Positions 33,512-40,175 of a stretch of 48,033 nt of DNA are shown in pieces. How positions within the stretch are numbered: the first letter of the stretch is position 1; every line of letters begins with the position of its first letter. Made by a program: the position numbers and the translations under genes. The DNA is taken from contig CAZVUW010000011.1 of the NCBI GenBank assembly GCA_964629825.1, forward strand, positions 1 to 48,033. Reading direction: 5' to 3'. The stretch is from CAZVUW01 sp964629825 (GTDB lineage Bacteria; Actinomycetota; Nitriliruptoria; Euzebyales; Egibacteraceae). The notes under the pieces were generated by a model. That model was given only the letters and a program-made list of their open reading frames with translations. It had not been told where the DNA came from and ran no database searches.

Positions 33512-34810
33512 ATGGGATCGCATGCGGACCTGCTCGCCCGCCACAGGGCGGTTCTGCCCTCCTGGCTGGCCCTGTACTACGACGAGCCGATCGAGCTGGT
33601 CTCCGGGTCCGGCTGCCATGTCACGGACGCGGAGGGGAGGACCTACCTCGACTTCTTCGGCGGCATCCTCACGACGATGACGGGCCACGCGGTGCCTGAG
33701 GTCGTCGAGGCGATCACCGAGCAGGCCGGGCGGATCCTGCACAGCTCCACCCTGTACCTCATCCGCTCGCAGGTGGAGCTGGCGGAGGAGATAGCCGCGC
33801 TGGCCCCGATCCCGGACGCCAAGGTCTTCTTCACGACCTCGGGCACCGAGGCCAACGAGCTGGCGCTGCTGCTGGCCACCACCGCGCGGCGCTCCAACCA
33901 GGTGCTGGCCCTGCGCAACAGCTATCACGGCCGCTCGTTCGCGGCTATGGGCATCACCGGCAACCGCGGCTGGTCAGCGTCGAGCCTGACGCCGGTCAAC
34001 GTCAGCTACGTGTACGGCGGCTACCGCTACCGCAGCCCGTTCCAGCACCTGCACGACGCGGCCTTCATCGAGGCCTGTGTCGACGACCTGCGCAACGTCA
34101 TCGAGACGACCACCGCCGGCGACGTCGCCTGCATGATCGCCGAGCCGATCCAGGGCGTCGGAGGCTTCACGTTCCCGCCTGATGGCCTGTTCGCCGCCTT
34201 CAAGGAGGTCCTGGACGAGTACGGGATCCTCTTCATCTCCGACGAGGTCCAGACGGGGTGGGGCCGCACCGGCGAGCACTTCTGGGGCATCGACGCGCAC
34301 GGCGTCACGCCGGACATCATGGTGTTCGCCAAGGGCCTCGGCAACGGGCTGGCGATCGGCGGAGTGGTCGCGCGCGGCGATCTCATGGATGGCCTGCCGG
34401 CCAACTCGATCTCGACCTTCGGCGGCAACCACCTCAGCACCGCCGGGGCGCTCGCGAACCTCCGCTACCTGCTGAAGAACGACCTCCAAGGAAACGCGAA
34501 GCGCGTCGGGCAGCGGCTCAAGGACGGCCTGCGCGCCGGGCTCGAGGGCCTGAGCGTCGTGGGCGAGGTGCGCGGCAAGGGCCTGATGCTGGCCGTCGAC
34601 TGCGTCGAGCCCGGCACCGACCGGCCGGCTCGCGCGGTGGCCAACCGCACCCTGGCCGAGGCCCGCAGCCGCGGCGTCTTGGTGGGCAAGGGCGGCCTGC
34701 ACGGCAACGTGTTGCGGATCGCGCCGCCGCTGTCGCTCACCGATGAGGAGGCCGACGAGGGCTGCCGCGTGCTGGTGGAGTCCGTACGGGCTGCCGCGGA
34801 GGGCATCTAG
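33512..34810 (+). CDS. Class III PLP aminotransferase (beta-alanine/omega-amino acid type)
   Basis: A 432-residue fold-type I aminotransferase. PLP residues: SGTEANELAL (110-119), SYHGR (137-141), SDEVQTGWGRTG (D244) and the Schiff-base lysine K274 in FAKGLGNGL. It resembles AGXT2-like and beta-alanine/4-aminobutyrate:pyruvate or glyoxylate transaminases. ATG at 33512 has AAGGAG directly upstream. The mmsA gene starts at the next base after its stop, so the product is likely a malonate or methylmalonate semialdehyde formed from beta-alanine or 3-aminoisobutyrate. Other omega-amino substrates remain possible. Confidence 0.88.
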   Translation: MGSHADLLARHRAVLPSWLALYYDEPIELVSGSGCHVTDAEGRTYLDFFGGILTTMTGHAVPEVVEAITEQAGRILHSSTLYLIRSQVELAEEIAALAPIPDAKVFFTTSGTEANELALLLATTARRSNQVLALRNSYHGRSFAAMGITGNRGWSASSLTPVNVSYVYGGYRYRSPFQHLHDAAFIEACVDDLRNVIETTTAGDVACMIAEPIQGVGGFTFPPDGLFAAFKEVLDEYGILFISDEVQTGWGRTGEHFWGIDAHGVTPDIMVFAKGLGNGLAIGGVVARGDLMDGLPANSISTFGGNHLSTAGALANLRYLLKNDLQGNAKRVGQRLKDGLRAGLEGLSVVGEVRGKGLMLAVDCVEPGTDRPARAVANRTLAEARSRGVLVGKGGLHGNVLRIAPPLSLTDEEADEGCRVLVESVRAAAEGI

Positions 34811-36301
34811 ATGGAGTCGATCGCCCACTGGGTCGACGGCAAGCCCTGGACCGGCGAGGGCGCGCGGTCCGGGCCCGTCTACAACCCGGCCACCGGTCGG
34901 CAGACCGGCGAGGTCGCCTTCGCCAGCGCGGCGGACGTCGCCATCGCGGTGGCCAGCGCCCGCGCGGCCTACCAGGGCTGGTCCCACACCTCGCTCGGAC
35001 GGCGGATGCGGGTGCTGTTCGCGTTCCGCGAGCTGTTCGCCCGGCACTCGGCCGAGCTGGCGCGCCTCATCACCGCCGAGCACGGCAAGGTCAGCGGCGA
35101 CGCGGCGGGCGAGGTGCAGCGTGGCCTCGAAGTGGTCGAGTTCGCCTGCGGCATCGCCCACCTCCTGAAGGGCGGCCACAGCTGGAACGTGTCGCGCGAC
35201 GTTGACAGCTTCGCGCTGCGCCAGCCGCTCGGGGTGGTGGCCGGGATCACGCCCTTCAACTTCCCTGTGATGGTCCCGGCCTGGATGCACCCGGTGGCGA
35301 TCGCCTGCGGCAACACGTTCGTGCTGAAACCCAGCGAGAAGGACCCGTCCGCGTCGCTGCTCGTGGCCGAGCTGTGGGCCGAGGCCGGCCTGCCCGAGGG
35401 CGTCTTCAACGTGATCCACGGCGACCGCGAGGCCGTCGACGCGCTGCTGGCCCACCCCGACGTGGCGGCCGTCAGCTTCGTCGGCTCCACACCGGTGGCC
35501 CAGCACATCTACGCGACCGCGGCGGCCTCCGGGAAGCGCGTCCAGGCGCTGGGCGGCGCCAAGAACCACATGGTGGTGCTGCGGGACGCCGACCTCGAGC
35601 AGGCCGCCGATGCGGCCGTCGGTGCGGCCTATGGGTCGGCCGGCGAGCGCTGCATGGCGATCTCGGTGCTGGTGGCCGTGGGTGACATCGCCGACGACCT
35701 GGTCGCGGCCGTGCGCGATCGGGCCGAGCGCCTGGTGGTCGGTGACGGCGCCGACGAGGCCAGCGAGATGGGCCCGCTGGTGACCGCCGAGCACCGCGCC
35801 CGCGTCGCCGGCCTAGTCGACGCCGGGGTGGCCGAGGGCGCCGAGCTGGTCGTGGACCGGCGCGACGAGCCGGTCGAAGGGTACGAGGGCGGCTTCTGGC
35901 TCGGGCCGTGCCTGTTCGACCGCGTGACGCCCGACATGACGATCTACCGCGAGGAGATCTTCGGGCCGGTGCTGTCCGTGGTCCGCGCTCGCGACCTCGA
36001 CGAGGCGCTCCAGCTCGTCAACGACAACCCCTACGGGAACGGGACCGCCGTCTTCACCTCGTCCGGCGCCGCCGCGCGCCGCTTCACCACCGAGGTCTCG
36101 GCCGGCATGGTCGGCATCAACGTGCCGATCCCGGTGCCGATGGCCTACTACTCGTTCGGCGGCTGGGATGCGTCGATGTTCGGCGACAGCCACGTGCACG
36201 GGGTCGAGGGCGTGAGCTTCTACACCCGCGGCAAGACCGTCACCGAGCGCTGGCCGCGGTCGACCTCCGGCGTTGATCTCGCCTTCCCACGCGAGGCCTG
36301 A
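34811..36301 (+). CDS. mmsA: CoA-acylating (methyl)malonate-semialdehyde dehydrogenase
   Basis: A 496-residue MmsA/IolA-type enzyme that converts malonate or methylmalonate semialdehyde, with CoA and NAD, to acetyl-CoA or propionyl-CoA and CO2. Markers are N150 (ITPFNFPVMVP), catalytic C281 (GSAGERCMA), the replacement of the general-base Glu by the MmsA-type GGAKNH (248-253) and the diagnostic VPIPVPMAYYSFGGW near residue 440. The start ATG immediately follows the aminotransferase stop. Together the two genes form the last steps of reductive pyrimidine or valine degradation. No dihydropyrimidinase or beta-ureidopropionase gene is in this window. Confidence 0.93.
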   Translation: MESIAHWVDGKPWTGEGARSGPVYNPATGRQTGEVAFASAADVAIAVASARAAYQGWSHTSLGRRMRVLFAFRELFARHSAELARLITAEHGKVSGDAAGEVQRGLEVVEFACGIAHLLKGGHSWNVSRDVDSFALRQPLGVVAGITPFNFPVMVPAWMHPVAIACGNTFVLKPSEKDPSASLLVAELWAEAGLPEGVFNVIHGDREAVDALLAHPDVAAVSFVGSTPVAQHIYATAAASGKRVQALGGAKNHMVVLRDADLEQAADAAVGAAYGSAGERCMAISVLVAVGDIADDLVAAVRDRAERLVVGDGADEASEMGPLVTAEHRARVAGLVDAGVAEGAELVVDRRDEPVEGYEGGFWLGPCLFDRVTPDMTIYREEIFGPVLSVVRARDLDEALQLVNDNPYGNGTAVFTSSGAAARRFTTEVSAGMVGINVPIPVPMAYYSFGGWDASMFGDSHVHGVEGVSFYTRGKTVTERWPRSTSGVDLAFPREA

Positions 36302-36306
36302 CCCGC

Positions 36307-37389
36307 GTGCGACGCATCGACCTGGGCGTCCTGCCCGGCGACGGGGTCGGCCCCGAGGTCATCCCGCAGGCGCTTAAGGCGCTGGAGGCGGCGGGGGAGC
36401 GCTTCGGCTTCTCCCTGGCCGCCACCACCTACGAGGTCGGTGCCGAGCGCTACCTGCGCGGGGGGCCGGTCCTGGAGGACGCCGAGATCGAGGCTCTGCG
36501 CCGCCACGACGCGCTGCTCCTCGGCGCCGTAGGGCACCCCGATGTGCCGCCGGGCGTGCTGGAGCGCGGGTTGGTCGTGCGCCTGCGCACGGCCCTCGAC
36601 CTGTACGTCAACCGCCGGCCGATCCGCCTGCTGCCCGGGGTTCCGACGCCGATCGCTGGGCTGACCCCTGCGCGCTGCGACCTCGTCATCCTGCGCGAGA
36701 ACACAGAGGGCATCTACGTCGGCGCGGGTGGCGTCCTGTACCCCGGCACCGCCGCGGAGATCGCCACCCAGGAGTCGATCAACACCCGCTTCGGCGTCGA
36801 GCGCATCGTGCGCCACGCCTTCGACGTCGCCGCGCAGCGGCGCGAGGCTGGCCGCGGACCCGGCGCTGTCACCCTCGCCCACAAGACCAACGTGCTTCCG
36901 CACGCCGGGGGGCTGTGGCAGCGCGTGTTCGACGAGGTCGCGGCGGAGCACCCCGACATCGTGGTGGACTACGTCCACACCGACGCCGCCTGCGTTCACC
37001 TGGTTCAGACCCCGGAGCGCTTCGACGTCATCGTCACCGACAACCTGTTCGGCGACATCCTCAGCGACCTCGGCGCGGCGGTTCAGGGCGGCCTCGGGCT
37101 CGCGCCCAGCGCCAACGTGAACCCCGAGACCGGCGCCGGGATGTTCGAGCCGGTCCACGGCTCCGCGCCCGACATCGCCGGCCGCGGCTGGGCCAACCCC
37201 GCCGCCGCGGTCCTGAGCGCCGCGCTGTGCCTGGAGCATCTCGGGGAGTCGGATGCGGCCGCGGCGCTCGAGGCGGCGGTCGCCGCCGTCCTGCCCACCC
37301 TGCGGGCGATGGGCGGTCCCGACATGGGCGCCTCGACGGCCGAGGTCGGCGACCGCATCGCCGCTGCGGTGGCCGCCGGGGGCGTCTGA
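36307..37389 (+). CDS. leuB: 3-isopropylmalate dehydrogenase-like enzyme
   Basis: A 360-residue beta-decarboxylating dehydrogenase. Features are GVLPGDGVGPEV (N-terminal signature), VLERGLVVRLRTALDLYVNRR (substrate arginines), ILRENTEGIYVG, THKTN-like LAHKTNVLPHAGGLW, and the C-terminal VTDNLFGDILSDLGAAVQGG with PVHGSAPDIAG. Overall layout is close to actinobacterial LeuB (leucine synthesis), though RENTEGIY replaces the REGTEGPY I recall there. A tartrate or homoisocitrate type dehydrogenase is an alternative. GTG at 36307, five bases after the mmsA stop, so it is probably co-transcribed with a catabolic pair, which is unusual for LeuB. Confidence 0.8.
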   Translation: MRRIDLGVLPGDGVGPEVIPQALKALEAAGERFGFSLAATTYEVGAERYLRGGPVLEDAEIEALRRHDALLLGAVGHPDVPPGVLERGLVVRLRTALDLYVNRRPIRLLPGVPTPIAGLTPARCDLVILRENTEGIYVGAGGVLYPGTAAEIATQESINTRFGVERIVRHAFDVAAQRREAGRGPGAVTLAHKTNVLPHAGGLWQRVFDEVAAEHPDIVVDYVHTDAACVHLVQTPERFDVIVTDNLFGDILSDLGAAVQGGLGLAPSANVNPETGAGMFEPVHGSAPDIAGRGWANPAAAVLSAALCLEHLGESDAAAALEAAVAAVLPTLRAMGGPDMGASTAEVGDRIAAAVAAGGV

Positions 37390-37543
37390 CCGGCCCGGCA
37401 GATCGGGCACACCGATCGGGCAGGTGAAGTTCGGCACCGCTGGCCCTCATTCGTGGTTGCATCAAGGGCAGCGCGCCAACGGGTGCGTGCAGTCGAGACG
37501 AGGGTGACCCCGCGCGATGGCGCGCGGGCAGCGGGGGTGTGGC

Positions 37544-38035
37544 ATGGCGAGCAGCATGCGTTCGACCGGCGAGCGGGGGCTCAGCCGGCGCAACGTGGTC
37601 GGCCTCCTGGCTCTCGCCGTCGTCGCCATGCTGGCGGGCGTCGGGATCGCCGCCCTCCAGGACACCGACGAGACGCCGTCGACGCCGACCTCGACCGCCT
37701 CGCCGAGCGCCCCGCCCACGACCACGGCCTCAGAGCCCGCCGCCCCGACCGCCACCGAGACGCCCAGCGTCGAGGCCGCCACCACCCACGAGGTCGCCCC
37801 CGGCGAGACCCTCAGCGCCATCGCCGCCCGCTACGGCGTCACGGTCGAGGCTCTGGTCGAGGCCAACAACCTCGAATCCCCCGACCGCCTCCAGCTCGGC
37901 CAGGTCCTGCGCATCCCGCAGGCCGGCGAGGGCGGCGGCGGCGAGGGCGGCGGCGGTGGGGATGGCGACGGCGGTGGGGATGGCGACGGCGGTGGCACCG
38001 AGCCCACGGAGGCGGGTGCGGGGCAGGACGGCTGA
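37544..38035 (+). CDS. Membrane-anchored LysM domain protein
   Basis: A protein of about 163 residues. It has a short basic start, one transmembrane segment (VVGLLALAVVAMLAGVGIAA), a Ser/Thr/Pro-rich linker, then a single LysM peptidoglycan-binding module (HEVAPGETLSAIAARYG, VEALVEANNLESPDRLQLG, QVLRIP). The tail is almost wholly Gly, Asp and Glu. It probably sits on the cell surface bound to peptidoglycan. The start is uncertain: ATG at 37544 has GGGGG six bases upstream, while ATG at 37517 has AGGG 12 bases upstream. It is a stand-alone gene, convergent with the acetyltransferase. Confidence 0.85.
   Translation: MASSMRSTGERGLSRRNVVGLLALAVVAMLAGVGIAALQDTDETPSTPTSTASPSAPPTTTASEPAAPTATETPSVEAATTHEVAPGETLSAIAARYGVTVEALVEANNLESPDRLQLGQVLRIPQAGEGGGGEGGGGGDGDGGGDGDGGGTEPTEAGAGQDG
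37952..37996 (+). repeat. 18-bp tandem repeat encoding Gly/Asp tail
   Basis: The unit GGCGGTGGGGATGGCGAC occurs at 37952-37969 and 37970-37987, followed by a partial third copy. Each adds GGGDGD to the LysM protein. Being a multiple of three, copy-number change would alter tail length without a frameshift. Confidence 0.8.
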
Positions 38036-38056
38036 CCCGCGCGACCTCGGCCGGCG

Positions 38057-38071
38057 CCGCGCAAACCGCGG
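38057..38071. terminator. Candidate hairpin between convergent genes
   Basis: CCGCG at 38057-38061 and CGCGG at 38067-38071 around CAAAC, in the 66-bp gap between the LysM and acetyltransferase stops. Short stem and no T-run, so a weak call. Confidence 0.25.
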
Positions 38072-38101
38072 AGGCGTCACGTCCCGATTGGGCGCGTGCG
38101 T

Positions 38102-38725
38102 CTAGATCGTGGCCGAACCGGTCAGGCAGGCCTGCAGGTGCACGGTCAGGGAGACCTCGCCCCGGTCCAGCTCGATCGTGAGGCGATCGCTGAGGCTGCG
38201 CGCGAGCTCGACCGGCGCGGGGTTGTCGGCTTGGACGTGCGAGGCGAGCTCGGTGATGCCGGCCTCGGCTGCCGCCGAGGCGAGGTGCTCGCTGAGTGCG
38301 CGCCCGATCCCGCGGCGCTGCCAGAGATCGGCGACGACCAGCGCCATCTCGGCCGTCGACGACCCCCGACGCACGTACTGGCCGAGGCCGATCAGCGCGC
38401 TGCCGGATAACGCGAGAAGGGTCTCGCGGTCGTGGTGGTCCACGTCGATCAGGACGGCCAGCTGCGCGGGGGTGAGCCGCCGGAGTGCGGTGTGAAAGCG
38501 CCGGTAGCGGGTGTCCGGCGAGAGCGCGCGCACGAAGCGGTCGATCGTGTCGGCGTCGGTCGGCCGCACCGGGCGGATGCGCACCGGCTGCCCGCCGAGC
38601 TCGACCGTGCGGTCGCGGTGTACAGGGTGCCCGGCGAACAGCTCGGGGTCTGAGGTCAGGGGCTGGCCGTCCGATGGCCAGACGGCGGGCTGCACGGGGT
38701 GAAGGAGCAGGTCGGCTGGGCGCAT
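38102..38725 (-). CDS. GNAT family N-acetyltransferase
   Basis: A 207-residue acetyltransferase. About 50 N-terminal residues without clear homology precede the GNAT fold (VRIRPVRPTDADTIDRFVRA, TRYRRFH). The acetyl-CoA binding motif A is EMALVVADLWQRRGIGRALS with the Q-R-R-G-I-G signature, followed by ASAAAEAGI. The RFHTALRRLTPAQLAVLIDV segment resembles the acetyltransferase part of Pat-type protein acetylases. ATG at 38725 with GAGG about nine bases upstream. It is divergent from the HxlR regulator over 106 bp that contains a shared operator. Confidence 0.87.
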   Translation of the reverse strand: MRPADLLLHPVQPAVWPSDGQPLTSDPELFAGHPVHRDRTVELGGQPVRIRPVRPTDADTIDRFVRALSPDTRYRRFHTALRRLTPAQLAVLIDVDHHDRETLLALSGSALIGLGQYVRRGSSTAEMALVVADLWQRRGIGRALSEHLASAAAEAGITELASHVQADNPAPVELARSLSDRLTIELDRGEVSLTVHLQACLTGSATI

Positions 38726-38756
38726 CGGACACCTCTTCGGGGCGGGCGAGGGATGG

Positions 38757-38812
38757 CTGAGTTCCAATCAAGAACGCAGCCTAGCCGACCTGAGTTCTGC
38801 TCGGCAACTCAG
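38757..38812. promoter_or_regulatory. Divergent promoter/operator between the acetyltransferase and hxlR-type genes
   Basis: The heptamer CTGAGTT occurs at 38757-38763 and 38790-38796, 33 bp apart, and its complement AACTCAG at 38806-38812. The last two form a perfect palindrome with a nine-base spacer. A minus-strand promoter for the acetyltransferase fits at TTGCCG (38807-38802), 18 bases, TAGGCT (38783-38778), so the palindrome covers its -35 and reaches the -35 zone of the regulator promoter. HxlR proteins bind palindromes, so this is the likely autoregulatory site. Confidence 0.6.
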
Positions 38813-38819
38813 ATTCGGA

Positions 38820-38825
38820 TACGCT
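38820..38825 (+). promoter_or_regulatory. -10 element of a probable leaderless hxlR-type transcript
   Basis: TACGCT at 38820-38825 matches TANNNT and ends six bases before the GTG at 38832. No Shine-Dalgarno sequence precedes that GTG. Transcription starting at the start codon itself would give a leaderless message, which is common in actinobacteria. Confidence 0.5.
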
Positions 38826-38831
38826 CGAGCT

Positions 38832-39308
38832 GTGAGCGCTGTGGAGTGGATGGATGTGGACCCGAGCCTGTGCTCGGTGAGCCGGTCGCTGGAGGTGCTC
38901 GGCGACCGCTGGACCATCCTCGTGCTGCGCGAGATCTTCAACGGTGTGCGGCGCTTCGACGACATCGCCCAGCACATCGGCGTGTCGCGCAGCGTGCTCG
39001 CCAGGCGGCTGGCCGCCCTGGTCGCCAACGGCATCCTCGAACGCCGTCCCTACCGCGAACCGGGCGAGCGCGAGCGCCACGAATACCGGCTCACCGAGAT
39101 GGGCTGGGATCTGCAGCCGGTGCTGATCTCCCTGGTCACCTTTGGCGACAAGCACCTGGCCGCCGATGGGGGACCGCCGACGATCCTGACCCACGCGGAC
39201 TGCGGCGAGCGCGTGACCGCCGGGCTGGTCTGCGCCGCCGGCCACCACGTCGGCGACCGCGAGGTGCGGATGCGGCCGGGGCCGGGTGTGCGCAGCCGCT
39301 CGGCCTAG
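38832..39308 (+). CDS. HxlR family winged-helix transcriptional regulator
   Basis: A 158-residue regulator. The HxlR core is CSVSRSLEVLGDRWTILVLR, then FNGVRRFDDIAQHIGVSRSV (helix-turn-helix), LARRLAALVANGILERRPY and the wing HEYRLTEMGWDLQPVL. The conserved cysteine of redox- or aldehyde-sensing HxlR proteins is present at Cys14, ahead of the first helix. A 45-residue C-terminal tail adds three more residues of interest, Cys in ADCGERV and LVCAAGHH plus His, which could bind a metal. GTG at 38832 is chosen; ATG at 38850 is possible. Divergent from the acetyltransferase. Confidence 0.9.
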   Translation: MSAVEWMDVDPSLCSVSRSLEVLGDRWTILVLREIFNGVRRFDDIAQHIGVSRSVLARRLAALVANGILERRPYREPGERERHEYRLTEMGWDLQPVLISLVTFGDKHLAADGGPPTILTHADCGERVTAGLVCAAGHHVGDREVRMRPGPGVRSRSA

Positions 39309-39634
39309 TCGCGATCGGCGGTCTTCACGTCGCCCGCGCCGGTCAGCTCCTCGAGCGCCCCGACGTAGCGGCGGAACGCTTCCCGCCCCTCGGGCGTGAG
39401 GGCGAGCCAGGTGCGCGGTCGTCGGCCCTGGTTGCCCTTGGTTATCGAGACGTAGCCTGCGTCCGCGAGCGTGCCGAGGTGCTTCGAAAGCAGCGAGTCG
39501 CTGACCTCGAGCGTGTCGCGCAGGAAGCGGAAGTCGACCGTATCGGCCGGCGCGAGGGCCGCCATGATCGACAGGCGCACCGGCGCGTGGATGACCTCGT
39601 CGAGCCGGTGACGCGGGTGGGCGCGCTCGCTCAC
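39305..39634 (-). CDS. HTH_34 winged-helix transcriptional regulator
   Basis: A 109-residue ArsR/MarR-like regulator of the HTH_34 type. The family pattern is plain: LDEVIHAPVRLSIMAALAPA, VDFRFLRDTLEVSDSLLSKH (recognition helix), LGTLADAGYVSITKG and RPRTWLALTPEGREAFRRY. The GTG at 39634 overlaps the stop of the preceding membrane protein gene as GTGA. Paired with a membrane protein on one transcript, it probably represses its own operon at the palindrome at 40091-40117. Its effector is unknown. Confidence 0.88.
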   Translation of the reverse strand: MSERAHPRHRLDEVIHAPVRLSIMAALAPADTVDFRFLRDTLEVSDSLLSKHLGTLADAGYVSITKGNQGRRPRTWLALTPEGREAFRRYVGALEELTGAGDVKTADRD

Positions 39635-40053
39635 CGTCGCAGCACCAGCCAGGCGGCGACCAGGCACGGCATGGCCGGCAGCAGCGCGAGGGCCATGTAC
39701 CAGGGCTCGGTCCCGTCCGGATCGAGCGCGAGGCCCACGACGGTGACCGCCACGACCGCGACGACGTAGCCGATCGTCGCAGGCGAGTCGACGCGCGCCG
39801 CGGCGCGACCGCGCAGGGGCCGGCGCGACTCCAGGAGCCACAGGGCGCCCCCCACCAGCATGAAGCCAACCGCCGTCCACAGAGACGACGGGCTCGGACC
39901 CGACGCGGTCACCACCAGGAAGACGGGCGTGAGCAGCGCGACCGCAAGCCATGCCCAGCCGTGCCAGCGCGCGGTCGACCGCACCCGCGCCTCGATCGCG
40001 CGGACATCCGCCAGGGCTTCGTGCGGCGCCATGCCGTCTCGCTCGCGAGCCAT
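39631..40053 (-). CDS. Membrane protein encoded with the HTH_34 regulator
   Basis: A 140-residue protein. A soluble N-terminus (HEALADVRAIEARVRSTARW) precedes four hydrophobic segments, near residues 32-50, 57-73, 92-108 and 117-137. No known enzymatic motif. ATG at 40053 has GAGGAAGC directly upstream. It is translationally coupled to the regulator that follows. Such small multi-span proteins paired with HTH_34 regulators recur in actinobacteria, but no function is established to my knowledge. Confidence 0.8.
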   Translation of the reverse strand: MARERDGMAPHEALADVRAIEARVRSTARWHGWAWLAVALLTPVFLVVTASGPSPSSLWTAVGFMLVGGALWLLESRRPLRGRAAARVDSPATIGYVVAVVAVTVVGLALDPDGTEPWYMALALLPAMPCLVAAWLVLRR

Positions 40054-40081
40054 GCTTCCTCCTCTCGGGTGGCCTGCTTGA

Positions 40082-40117
40082 AGGCTAGCAAACTACTTTC
40101 CGTGTGTTCAAGTAGTT
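40082..40117 (-). promoter_or_regulatory. Promoter with embedded palindromic operator for the HTH_34 operon
   Basis: A perfect 8-bp inverted repeat AACTACTT (40091-40098) and AAGTAGTT (40110-40117) is separated by 11 bases. On the minus strand TTGAAC (40111-40106), an 18-base spacer and TAGCCT (40087-40082) form a good promoter ending 28 bases before the start codon. The palindrome overlaps the -35 and most of the spacer, the expected position for a repressor. Likely bound by the HTH_34 protein of the same operon. Confidence 0.65.
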
Positions 40118-40162
40118 GTCTGGACGGCAAGCGGCCGTGCGCAGATCACGGGGGCACCCGGT

Positions 40163-40168
40163 TACAGT
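40163..40168 (+). promoter_or_regulatory. -10 element of a probable leaderless aminomutase-like transcript
   Basis: TACAGT at 40163-40168 fits TANNNT and lies seven bases before the ATG at 40176, which has no ribosome-binding site. Transcription would then begin at the ATG. No good -35 is visible. Confidence 0.5.
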
Positions 40169-40175
40169 CGCAAGC

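Noticed and set aside
37401..37422. Direct repeat GATCGGGCA twice, 13 bp apart, after the leuB-like gene
   Set aside because: Short and without promoter context or inverted symmetry linking the copies; likely chance in GC-rich DNA.
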